A stretch of DNA of 64,000 nt from Psychrobacter glaciei (GTDB lineage Bacteria > Pseudomonadota > Gammaproteobacteria > Pseudomonadales > Moraxellaceae). Position numbers and translations under genes: made by a program. Positions 57,195 to 64,000 of the stretch are shown in pieces. Numbering within the stretch: the stretch's first letter is position 1; every line of letters starts with the position of its first letter. Location of the stretch: positions 1 through 64,000 of the forward strand of contig NZ_BMZR01000008.1 in NCBI RefSeq assembly GCF_014652895.1, written 5' to 3'. The notes under the pieces are model-generated. The model saw nothing but the letters and a program-made list of their open reading frames with translations, was not told the origin of the DNA and made no database searches.

Positions 57195-57674
57195 TGTCGT
57201 TGTTATATCCTTGATAGCATCAGCGTCGGGACATGCTCTGCTTATTCATATAATTGTTTGGGCATATAAGTGTCTGATCATGTCAGTGTCTTGAATCTTG
57301 TTGTAGCTATTGATATGCGTGCGGATACAGTCAAGTTCAACATTCATATGAGACCGCTATAGTCATACTTTTGATTATATGGCTCTTCTCATATACTGCT
57401 TATCATTTATAGCGCTATTTTACGAAAACCTATTGTGTATATGATGACAAATACGTAAGTAGATGCATTAGTTTTGTCAACAAATTGCGATGGACTGTCT
57501 TGACCATGAAAAACAAAAATAGAAATGAGACGCCTAGCATCATTTAAGTATCAACAATCCTTTAAACGTCCATCAACATGAAATACCTTTGCTCATAAGA
57601 TTCATGTGATGGTTTATTAATTTGTAATATTCGCAGGTTTTTGTAAGTTTATATTCTGACAAAAACGACCGTTT

Positions 57675-57690
57675 TATAGCATATGCTATA
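57675..57690. promoter_or_regulatory. 16 bp perfect palindrome, possible operator
   Basis: TATAGCATATGCTATA is self-complementary over all 16 bases. Its place between divergent genes suggests binding of a dimeric regulator; nothing identifies which. Too short and loop-free for a terminator. Confidence 0.45.
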
Positions 57691-57714
57691 GTAAAATCAC
57701 TTGAAATCCTCTGT

Positions 57715-57759
57715 GAGAGTAAAGCGTATGAAAGTAAGGCCTATGAAAGTAAAGCAACT
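57715..57759. repeat. three imperfect 15-nt tandem repeats
   Basis: Units at 57715-57729, 57730-57744 and 57745-57759 share GA(G/A)AGTAA(A/G)GC; a fourth, weaker copy may follow. About 150 nt upstream of the lipoprotein gene. Confidence 0.78.
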
Positions 57760-57827
57760 GTCTGAGCGTATGACTTAACTATCGCACAAATCAGCAGATT
57801 GCAATATTGATAATTAATAAACACCAT

Positions 57828-57875
57828 GTTCAATAAAAATTCAGTTTAATAAAAATCTAGATTAATAAGATGTTT
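57828..57875. repeat. three imperfect 16-nt tandem repeats in the lipoprotein leader
   Basis: Units at 57828-57843, 57844-57859 and 57860-57875 share G(T/A)T(C/T)AATAA. The first two match at 13 of 16 positions. Ends 33 nt before the ATG at 57909. Confidence 0.75.
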
Positions 57876-57908
57876 TTTTTAAATACTTTTAAATACAAGG
57901 AAGTGATT

Positions 57909-58343
57909 ATGAAACGTATTCTGATGTTATCTGCTCTAGCCAGTGTGTTGACCGTAACGGGTTGTTCGACGCTAAACAATGTGTTTGGCAATGACGATTC
58001 AGGCATGCATGACGTACAAGCTACCATGAGCAATAAAGCGCCAGTTGCCAGTATGAATGGGATGTTAGTGGATGCTACCAACAAAATGACGCTATATACC
58101 TTTGACAAAGACTCCATGAACAAATCAGAGTGTGGCTCGGCATGTCTACTGGCTTGGCCAGCGTTTATGGCACCGAGCAATGCCCAAGCTTCTGGTCAGT
58201 TCGCTGCTTTTCAGCGGGAAGATGGTAAGTATCAATGGGCTGTCAATGGTAAGCCTTTGTACTTTTATGCCAATGATACAAAAGTTGGCGATACCGACGG
58301 TGATAACAAGCTTGGCGTTTGGCATATTATTAAAACTAAATAA
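57909..58343 (+). CDS. Lipoprotein with Lipoprotein_15 (COG4315) repeats
   Basis: 144 residues from ATG 57909 (AAGGAAG 5 nt upstream; an upstream ATG at 57870 is unsupported). Lipoprotein signal ending VTGC (Cys19). The mature part has two family units: NKMTLYTFDKDSMNKSECG...CLLAWPAF and QWAVNGKPLYFYANDTKVGDTDGD, i.e. the Y-x-[FWY]-x-x-D pattern of COG4315 with paired cysteines. Predicted outer-membrane or periplasmic; function unknown. Confidence 0.85.
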   Translation: MKRILMLSALASVLTVTGCSTLNNVFGNDDSGMHDVQATMSNKAPVASMNGMLVDATNKMTLYTFDKDSMNKSECGSACLLAWPAFMAPSNAQASGQFAAFQREDGKYQWAVNGKPLYFYANDTKVGDTDGDNKLGVWHIIKTK

Positions 58344-58363
58344 AACAAGTAGGTTTCAAGTCG

Positions 58364-58396
58364 AAAAAAAGCAGCCATCATAGTGGCTGCTTTTTT
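58364..58396. terminator. bidirectional terminator
   Basis: 14 bp perfect stem (58364-58377 with 58384-58396 less the last base), 6-nt loop, A and T runs. Between the lipoprotein gene and convergent yceI. Confidence 0.9.
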
Positions 58397-58427
58397 AGGT
58401 AAAGGTTTTTTAAAAAGTATTTCAGCG

Positions 58428-59033
58428 CTATTTTATTGTTTTCTGTACCAATTCACCATCGATTTGAATGGGAACATCGGTAGTGATGCCGGCAGCAAAT
58501 GCCGTCATACCATAGGCTGCGCGATCAATGATACCGGTAGCACGAAAACCAATGACTGGCTCTTTCGTAAGAGGGCTGTTGGCGATTTTATTTAACGTTA
58601 CGTCTAGTGTGAGGGGCTTGGTTTGACCAAGCATGGTGAAATCACCCGTTACTTTGGCTTGTTGTGGGTTGCTAAAAGTGACTTGGGTAGATTTAAAAGT
58701 CATCGCTGGGTATTTAGCCACATTAAAAAATTCATCCGTTCTTAGATGCTTATCACGGGCATCCCAATTGGTATCGATGCTATCGGTTGCAATTGTAAAG
58801 CTCATATTGGTTTTGCTAGGGGCCTTGATATCGTAATTGACCACACCTTGCACATCATTAAAGCGACCCATGGTCGTTGAAAACCCTAAGTGATTGACAG
58901 AAAAGCCGACACGGGTATGTGAGTCATCTAATTGCCATTGGCTAGGTAATACCGCGCTTGCCATGGTGGTGACCGCAAGTGCTGAGCTGATGAGTAGGGC
59001 TTTCGTGGTGGTTTTTAGGGCAGTATTTATCAT
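58428..59033 (-). CDS. yceI: YceI family periplasmic protein
   Basis: 201 residues with a signal peptide (about 1-27, cleavage near TMASA). The mature part is the YceI lipocalin-like barrel: WQLDDSHTRVGFSVNHLGFSTTMGRFNDVQG, SIDTNWDARDKHLRTDEFFNVAKYPAMTFKST, LTLDVTLNK and IDRAAYGMTAF. YceI proteins bind isoprenoid-type lipids in the periplasm. AAGGAT before the ATG. Confidence 0.92.
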   Translation of the reverse strand: MINTALKTTTKALLISSALAVTTMASAVLPSQWQLDDSHTRVGFSVNHLGFSTTMGRFNDVQGVVNYDIKAPSKTNMSFTIATDSIDTNWDARDKHLRTDEFFNVAKYPAMTFKSTQVTFSNPQQAKVTGDFTMLGQTKPLTLDVTLNKIANSPLTKEPVIGFRATGIIDRAAYGMTAFAAGITTDVPIQIDGELVQKTIK

Positions 59034-59230
59034 TGTTTATTATCCTTATTTAGTGACTGTTAATGAGGAGTACTTCATTTAATAACCGTTAATTTAACGA
59101 TGATTAATTTACGAGTATTAAATGGTCACTGAGGTGACGTTTGTCATAATAGCAGTAAGTATTTATAAAAGCAGGCTATGGGCAACACGGCTAATACTTT
59201 ATGAATCTTAATACTAAAAACTCAATACTA

Positions 59231-59399
59231 GGGCGTGTCCTCAATTCAATTGATCATATCTAAACGGGCTAAAAATGGCTAAATTTTGCCAAACATCGTT
59301 AAATAGCTGGTTAATATCCCGATATTATCTGCGCTATTTTCCTCGTTTGACTGCAATTTATCTCATTTTTATCACCATTTTTAAAATGAGGACATGCCC
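59231..59399. mobile_element. MITE-like element with 13 bp terminal inverted repeats
   Basis: Terminal repeats 59231-59243 and 59387-59399 match at 12 of 13. The element is flanked by TA on both sides (59229-59230 and 59400-59401), a possible target duplication as in TA-targeting transposons. 169 bp with no coding capacity. The right end is shared with the palindrome at 16993-17035. The parent transposon is not in the window. Confidence 0.7.
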
Positions 59400-59703
59400 T
59401 AAAAAGCAGGTATTATTTAAATAATCTACAAATTTCGTCGTTATTAAGTGGTTTATCTAATCAAATATTATAATAGCATAGAATACTTATCTCAATAGCA
59501 TTGTCGGTTTGCTGGTGCTTTATCATCTATGATGATCGCAACTGCTGCTTGCATCAAACGCCAAAAACCGTTAAAATCGCGGTTTAATTTTCCCACTGGG
59601 GAAGGCTAGGTAAGCAGAGGTATGGTGTTGGGTGCTGGAATAAGCCAGTGACGTAGCTGCCAGCCTTGCAAATGTCCTTAGTGCCTCAGTTACGTATGCT
59701 CAG

Positions 59704-59773
59704 TTTTATAAGTGCTTTTTTATGAGAGCTTCTTTATAAGAACTTTTTTATAAGAATTTCTTTATAAAAGCTT
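59704..59773. repeat. five tandem 14-nt repeats upstream of rpmE2
   Basis: Five consecutive units (59704-59717, 59718-59731, 59732-59745, 59746-59759, 59760-59773) with consensus (T/C)TTTAT(A/G)AGA(A/G)CTT. No gaps. Ends 50 nt before the rpmE2 ATG, hence in its promoter or leader. Confidence 0.88.
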
Positions 59774-59823
59774 CGACACATTGTCAATAAGACTGTAAAT
59801 ACATCGGACATAGAGAGTTTATT

Positions 59824-60123
59824 ATGCGTAAAGATATCCATCCTGATTACCAAGAAGTTTTGTTCCACGACACTAACGCTGACGTGTTCTTTTTGACTCG
59901 TTCAACGGCTAAAACTAAAGCCACTCGTGAATACGAAGGTAAAGAATACCCATACTACCCACTTGATATCTCAAGTGCGTCGCATCCATTCTATACTGGT
60001 GAGCAACGTAAAACTTCTACCGAAGGTCGTGTTGCTAGCTTTAACAAACGCTTTGGTGCGTTTGGTGGCCGTAACAAGAAAGCTGCTGATTCTACTGAAC
60101 AAGCTGCTGATTCTGCTGAATAA
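59824..60123 (+). CDS. rpmE2: 50S ribosomal protein L31, type B
   Basis: Zinc-independent paralog or replacement of L31 on the large ribosomal subunit. [45 protein letters not shown] and [10 protein letters not shown] are diagnostic; the CxxC zinc motif is absent. 99 residues because of a short C-terminal tail made by a 21-nt tandem duplication ([13 protein letters not shown]). In many bacteria type B L31 is Zur-controlled; I see no convincing Zur box. AGAGAG before the ATG. Confidence 0.95.
   Translation: MRKDIHPDYQEVLFHDTNADVFFLTRSTAKTKATREYEGKEYPYYPLDISSASHPFYTGEQRKTSTEGRVASFNKRFGAFGGRNKKAADSTEQAADSAE
60082..60123 (+). repeat. rpmE2: 21-nt tandem duplication at the 3' end of rpmE2
   Basis: Copies 60082-60102 and 60103-60123 differ at only two positions; one of the differences turns CAA into the TAA stop. 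It gives the tail [13 protein letters not shown]. Confidence 0.9.
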
Positions 60124-60160
60124 GTTACGCTTATCGCGTCAATTTATTTTGCTAAGCCAT

Positions 60161-60192
60161 AAAAAACCGCTGATTATTCAGCGGTTTTTTTT
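60161..60192 (+). terminator. rpmE2 terminator
   Basis: Perfect 13 bp stem (60161-60173 and 60178-60190), TTAT loop, eight T. 38 nt past the stop. The A run on its left lets it also face the convergent SGNH gene. Confidence 0.93.
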
Positions 60193-60229
60193 GTTTAAAC
60201 TTCAACGTTAAGTTTTAGATTATTAAATC

Positions 60230-60290
60230 TTGAGCTGTCATTTTTCAAGCTGTCAGTTTTTGAGATATCAGCTTTGATATATTAGCTTTT
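60230..60290. repeat. degenerate ~16-nt tandem repeats at the 3' side of the SGNH gene
   Basis: Two good 16-nt units (60230-60245 and 60246-60261, core AGCTGTCA) followed by two weaker ones down to the SGNH stop codon. Two CTGTCA cores occur but at a 15-16 nt period, so this is not a Pho box. Confidence 0.55.
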
Positions 60291-61149
60291 AGAAAGTAGG
60301 TCTGCTCAATTCGGCAGCTGATGAATTAAGCAACTTGACAATGAGCTCTGCTAACTGCTGTGCCCAGTAGCCATACATTAAACTACTAGGGTGGAAGCCA
60401 TCACTGGCAAACATCACCTTGATATCAATTGGCATGCCCTTAGAGTGCTCTTCTATCATCCGTGGAAAATCAGTGGCCATATAAGTCACGCCTTCATTAC
60501 TTGCACATACTTGTTGTAATGTTTCATCAAGCATTGAAGCTTTAGCGCCGACGAAGTTGTTCAAAGGGGCAGGTATCGCAGGCATTTGCGCCATAGGCGG
60601 CAGACTCAAAAAAATCAATTGCCGTACGCCAAATTTACGCTGAGCGATCGCAACAATATCTTCGATTTGCTGCTGCCATTTACCTACAGAGACATTCGAG
60701 GTGGTGTCATTGACGCCAACACTCAGCACCATTACATCGATAGGGTGGTTAGGCGCGGGCAGCACATAAAGCCTGCGCAAGATATCAAAGCTGGTATGTC
60801 CGGTGGTCGCTTGCAACGACCAGACCAAGTTAGCAAATTGAGTATTAATCACGGATTGCTGCGCTAAGATTGGCATCAAATTACCGACGAGTGCCTCATG
60901 CTGTGTCTGACTACCAACACCCGCTGCTGCTGAATCCCCAACGATCATGAGATTTAGCGTTTGCTTGGTCTTATCTTCAGTATTAGCAATGGTATCAGTC
61001 GGTTTGCCTAATTGAATATGTCCGTGTCGCTCTCCGTTTGGCTCAGGCAAACGCACCGTATCACGCTTGATTTTGCGGCCTTGATAAAGATAAACGGGGG
61101 CGAGTAGGACGTCGCGTGCAACCGACGCCATTTTATGGCTATTTATCAT
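60289..61149 (-). CDS. SGNH/GDSL hydrolase
   Basis: 286-residue predicted esterase or lipase. Block I LMIVGDSAAAGVGSQ (Ser about 72), block III VMVLSVGVNDTT (Gly and Asn), and block V DGFHPSSLMYGYWAQ (Asp and His). I start at ATG 61149: the frame remains open upstream to 61392, but that part overlaps nadV in another frame. Only 4 nt separate the nadV stop from this start, so it is the last gene of a nadV operon. The N terminus (VARDVLLAPVYLYQGRKIKR) is shared by related lipases. No signal peptide seen. Confidence 0.87.
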   Translation of the reverse strand: MINSHKMASVARDVLLAPVYLYQGRKIKRDTVRLPEPNGERHGHIQLGKPTDTIANTEDKTKQTLNLMIVGDSAAAGVGSQTQHEALVGNLMPILAQQSVINTQFANLVWSLQATTGHTSFDILRRLYVLPAPNHPIDVMVLSVGVNDTTSNVSVGKWQQQIEDIVAIAQRKFGVRQLIFLSLPPMAQMPAIPAPLNNFVGAKASMLDETLQQVCASNEGVTYMATDFPRMIEEHSKGMPIDIKVMFASDGFHPSSLMYGYWAQQLAELIVKLLNSSAAELSRPTF

Positions 61150-61153
61150 ATGG

Positions 61154-62551
61154 CTACCATCCTGCACGCTCCCGAATCGTAGTGAGGCTGTCTTCGACGA
61201 GTAATTTGCCATCGACATACACGTCACGTAACAGGTTGTCTGCATCAGCAAGTAGATCATCCGCTTTGATGGTTGTTGGCTGTCCGTTGCTGTCTTCGAC
61301 CAACGCCAAGCGACCTTTTTTTGAGCGTTTTGAGCGGCTAGTGATAGGGTCTTTATAAATGTCTTTCCATGCACCATCGATAGAGATGGCACTGGCTTTC
61401 ATCGCCCAGCTCATGGTATCGCGATTGACTTGTTGCAGTAATCCACCACCCATACCAAAGGTCACGTTTTCGGCGCTAAATCCTGCTTTCATGACCACGT
61501 CGATAATTTTGCTCAAGCTTTGCGGACTAATGCCATCCCCTTGGATGACACGTACATAATCTGGCAAAACTTTGTAGCCTTTGCTATTAACCGTCGTGCC
61601 AAACTTCACTGCCAAGCGCTCCAGTGCCTCGCGGACTACTTTAGCAGGCTCACCACTATCAGGTCTGATGACTAAAGTACCGCCCATGTTTTTTACGTCG
61701 TCCTTCAAGCTGCCACCCCAAATATTGTCAATGGCGTTCCATAAGTCATAGCTGTCAGAGACCACTGAAAAGCTCTTACCCGCCCCACCAAACTGCTCAA
61801 TCATATTGGCAAAAGCAGCAGTTTCGCCATCACGACCCCATGCAGTCATGGTGCTATGCTCAGCGGCAGGGATAGAAAAGGCAGGCATGTCTTTATCCAT
61901 TTGATACCAGCGACTGGCAGCCACCAAAGCGGTCATGGAATCTGTACCGGCAAAATTTACCAAATGAGCAAGACTACCAAGTGCCACGGACTCCTGACTA
62001 GACGCACCACGCGAACCAAAGTCATGCAACCGAAAGGTTAATGATTCAGTATTGTCCGCTGATTTTTCTAGCGCTTGACGAATGATACCTTTGCAATAGT
62101 GCGAGACGCTGGCGACCGTTGATGGATACCAGATAGCACGGAGTAATGCTGTTTCGATATAGCTTGGTAGCCAATAAAACTCAGGGTCGGTATTGATAAT
62201 CTGACAGACCACATTGGATACTGGAACGATGCTGCCTTCAGGTATGGCTTCGATACGTAGTGGCAAATAGCCGCCATGTTTATCAACTAAGCGTTCCCAA
62301 CCTGCACGATTAAAGGTCAAGCCATGCGCTTGAATCAGTATTTCGGCTTCATCAATATCTTGGTGGGTAATAGGGGTACTCAGGTATTCTTTAATAAAGG
62401 CTTGCAGACCAAAGAACACCACATCGTAATCGCCTTTACGCGCTTCAATATAGCTGGATAGATACTCACTACCTTTTGGATATTGAACCCAATGTGAGGT
62501 TTTATAGCTGTCGCTATTTAAGATTAAATTATTTAAATTGCTGGTATACAT
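61154..62551 (-). CDS. nadV: Nicotinamide phosphoribosyltransferase
   Basis: Converts nicotinamide and PRPP to nicotinamide mononucleotide. 465 residues from ATG 62551 (AGAGGAG 7 nt upstream; a GTG is just before). LILNSDSYKTSHWVQYPKGSEYLSSYIEAR at the N terminus, FRLHDFGSRGASS, GTDSMTAL, AAEHSTMTAWGRDGE and TLVIRPDSGEPAKVV are diagnostic of NAMPT/NadV. Together with the nadM-Nudix gene upstream it forms the two-step NAD salvage route. It is separated from that gene by 300 nt. Confidence 0.94.
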   Translation of the reverse strand: MYTSNLNNLILNSDSYKTSHWVQYPKGSEYLSSYIEARKGDYDVVFFGLQAFIKEYLSTPITHQDIDEAEILIQAHGLTFNRAGWERLVDKHGGYLPLRIEAIPEGSIVPVSNVVCQIINTDPEFYWLPSYIETALLRAIWYPSTVASVSHYCKGIIRQALEKSADNTESLTFRLHDFGSRGASSQESVALGSLAHLVNFAGTDSMTALVAASRWYQMDKDMPAFSIPAAEHSTMTAWGRDGETAAFANMIEQFGGAGKSFSVVSDSYDLWNAIDNIWGGSLKDDVKNMGGTLVIRPDSGEPAKVVREALERLAVKFGTTVNSKGYKVLPDYVRVIQGDGISPQSLSKIIDVVMKAGFSAENVTFGMGGGLLQQVNRDTMSWAMKASAISIDGAWKDIYKDPITSRSKRSKKGRLALVEDSNGQPTTIKADDLLADADNLLRDVYVDGKLLVEDSLTTIRERAGW

Positions 62552-62850
62552 CACAGAACTCCTCTGCTTTGAGTGAAATGGACGACTCGCATCATTGTTG
62601 AGCCTTAAATGGACTAAAAGTATTTTATGTACATTAGCATCAACTTATTGTTCAACAGTCTAACGGTTCATCCATTGACAGCATCTAGTAAGGATAACTA
62701 AATGCTGCTTAGTAACCCTTGCCGTCTATCGGCTTGGGCGGTGAAAATATAAGTGGCACTGACAAAACCAAACTTATAAGATAAATTATATAGAGTGTCA
62801 TTGATTGAAAATGAGTCATTAATGCACTAAACAGTCAATGACACAACGTC

Positions 62851-63918
62851 TTACAAGCCAACCATTTTAGTGATAATCGCATAGTGATCTTCGAACATCA
62901 TGGTGGCATCCAATTCGGCAAGCGGTAACCAAAACGCTTTGGCCGCGTCATCACCGCCTTTTACTTTGGGCAGACCCTTTGGATCGTTTTTTAGCTGAAA
63001 GTAAAAGGCTTGGGTAATCGTGCGACCACGCGCTGAGCGGTAAGGGTCGTCAAAGGTATGTTGACTATGACAAGAGCCACGTAATACTGGCTCTGGGACT
63101 TTAAGGCGCGTCTCTTCGCGTAGCTCACGGATACAGGCATCAAAGAGGGTCTCTTTTGGATTCAAGAAACCACCGGGCAGTGCCCATAGTCCGCGCCCTG
63201 GCATGCTGCGACGTTCTACCAACAGAATATGACCCGACTGGACGACCAAGGCATCTGCCGTCATAAAGGTAGGTGGATAAGGCGCAGACTCCCACTGCCT
63301 TTTATACTTATCAACGAAGTCAGCTTCTTCGTGCAGCTGCTGATAATCCTCGGTTTTTTTGAAGTCATTTAGGACGTTGCGGGTCGACTCAGGGGTGCGC
63401 TCAGGCGTTGGTGTGGCACCCATGAGATAGCTGTCCCGAATAGGGGTCGCCGATAGATTATGATAATTGGGTACAGAGACCGACGCCCAGTTGGGGAATA
63501 GCGATAAATAATACGATGAGCTGTCTTTTGAATGACCAATGAGACCAATATCGGTCTGCAAGTCGCCAGTGACCGACTTTACACCTGCTTGCACGTATTG
63601 CAGCCAGCGTGTGTCATTGTAAAGCGCATCATCGAGTCCAACGCAGTGAATACGCGCGGCATCTGCTGTTGAATACGCGTCTTTAATCATTGCGGCGCGC
63701 TCAGCAACGCTAAAGGGGTTGCGTAAGCTACGTGGTAAGTTTGCGGAGCCGATGAGCATGATGACATTGTCGGCACGCTTCAATGCTTCATCCACGACCG
63801 CTTTGTGCCCGCAATGAAACGGCTGAAAGCGCCCAATAAACACCAAATAACGATAGTGTTTTTTGTCCTGTTTATCTGGGTTTTGTGTATCTAGATTTTG
63901 CTCTGATAATCCACTCAT
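62851..63918 (-). CDS. nadM: Bifunctional NMN adenylyltransferase / Nudix hydrolase
   Basis: 355 residues from ATG 63918. The N-terminal ~190 form a NadM-type adenylyltransferase (YLVFIGRFQPFHCGHKAVVDEA with the HxGH motif, NPFSVAERAAMI, SATPIRDSYLMG), making NAD from NMN and ATP. The C-terminal half is a Nudix domain with GGFLNPKETLFDACIREL then REETRLKVPE, a complete Nudix box, related to ADP-ribose pyrophosphatases. The fusion is well known next to nadV. A GTG at 63927 is an alternative start. Confidence 0.93.
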   Translation of the reverse strand: MSGLSEQNLDTQNPDKQDKKHYRYLVFIGRFQPFHCGHKAVVDEALKRADNVIMLIGSANLPRSLRNPFSVAERAAMIKDAYSTADAARIHCVGLDDALYNDTRWLQYVQAGVKSVTGDLQTDIGLIGHSKDSSSYYLSLFPNWASVSVPNYHNLSATPIRDSYLMGATPTPERTPESTRNVLNDFKKTEDYQQLHEEADFVDKYKRQWESAPYPPTFMTADALVVQSGHILLVERRSMPGRGLWALPGGFLNPKETLFDACIRELREETRLKVPEPVLRGSCHSQHTFDDPYRSARGRTITQAFYFQLKNDPKGLPKVKGGDDAAKAFWLPLAELDATMMFEDHYAIITKMVGL

Positions 63919-64000
63919 AGACGCCACTTTCCTACGACTTATTTTTTATTGGTTAAAAATTGATGACGCTAATACTGACACAGCCTATGACTTTCTGACA
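63919..64000. other. upstream region of nadM, cut by the window end
   Basis: 82 nt containing the ribosome site (TAGGAAAG on the minus strand) and part of the promoter region of the NAD salvage locus. Nothing further visible. Confidence 0.3.

Larger units (their letters stand above)
57195..57908. other. divergent intergenic region with palindrome and two tandem-repeat arrays
   Basis: 714 nt. Holds a 16 bp palindrome (57675-57690), a 15-nt repeat array (57715-57759) and a 16-nt array (57828-57875), the last ending 33 nt before the lipoprotein start. Very AT-rich near the lipoprotein. Confidence 0.5.
59034..59823. other. intergenic region with MITE-like element and tandem repeats
   Basis: 790 nt between divergent yceI and rpmE2. 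Contains a 169 bp MITE-like element (59231-59399), about 300 nt of unassigned sequence including GGGGAAGGCTAGGTAAGCAG near 59595 and, ahead of rpmE2, a five-unit 14-nt repeat (59704-59773). Confidence 0.6.

Noticed and set aside
60235..60256. Second Pho box near rpmE2/SGNH (two CTGTCA cores)
   Set aside because: The half-sites are 15-16 nt apart instead of 11 and lie downstream of convergent genes; they belong to a tandem repeat.
61150..61392. N-terminal extension of the SGNH hydrolase
   Set aside because: It overlaps nadV in another frame; the residues are compositionally odd and the coupled ATG at 61149 is better.

Overview
The window looks like a chromosomal segment of a psychrotolerant gammaproteobacterium of the Moraxellaceae, most likely Psychrobacter. 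That is my inference from overall gene content (tig-clpP-clpX, argS followed by a SPOR protein, cmoA-cmoB, separate fadB-fadA, a zinc-independent L31, nadM-nadV NAD salvage), moderate G+C with AT-rich intergenic DNA, and protein flavour. I could not run a search. Nearly everything is housekeeping or transport. I see no prophage, CRISPR array, tRNA or intact transposase.

Layout. 1-103: 3' end of a 5S rRNA and the rRNA operon terminator. 431-3320: a three-gene TRAP transporter. 3465-6205: dodecin, a cytosolic-type 5'-nucleotidase, a rhomboid protease and a small membrane protein. 6366-10755: a sodium:solute symporter with its DUF4212 partner, divergent from an AGCS amino-acid:sodium symporter. 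10862-16874: ETF-ubiquinone oxidoreductase, a DUF1285 protein, murI, a DUF4062-like protein and a small acidic protein. 17043-20896 (minus strand): lytic transglycosylase, DUF1499, tpm, msrA. 21159-27917: cmoA, cmoB, DUF2788 (minus), argS, an FtsN-like SPOR protein and a PTS-EIIC-like membrane protein. 28034-34411 (minus): an SDR, clpX, clpP, tig, rdgB. 34952-41392: sodB and then an accessory-looking patch (SDR, PIN-domain protein, gene remnants), a YdjM-like protein, DUF72 and ispA. 42199-48111: fadB-fadA, an isochorismatase-like hydrolase, an HD hydrolase and a DUF1287 protein. 48260-55370: psd, dtd, phoB-phoR with an upstream Pho box, an M23 peptidase, an ExoX-like exonuclease, an alpha/beta hydrolase and a LOG-family protein. 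55527-61149: an FAD oxidoreductase, a COG4315-type lipoprotein, YceI, rpmE2 and an SGNH hydrolase. 61154-63918: nadV and the nadM-Nudix fusion.

Functional links. Beta-oxidation (fadBA) delivers electrons through ETF to the ETF-QO at 10862. The nadM-nadV pair forms a two-step nicotinamide to NAD route. Trigger factor with ClpXP covers nascent-chain folding and proteolysis. CmoA and CmoB make the cmo5U wobble modification. PhoBR appears autoregulated by Pho.

The least ordinary signals are non-coding. (1) Short imperfect tandem repeats, each locus with its own 14-19 nt unit in 3-5 copies, sit at the edges of several genes (murI, ftsN-like, tig, phoB, the COG4315 lipoprotein twice, rpmE2). Related in-frame microduplications lie at protein ends. 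(2) A low-G+C PIN-domain gene is bracketed by decayed copies of the 3' ends of sodB and the DUF72 gene, marking an old recombination scar or insertion hot spot. (3) A 169 bp MITE-like element and a 43 bp collapsed palindromic relative of it are present.
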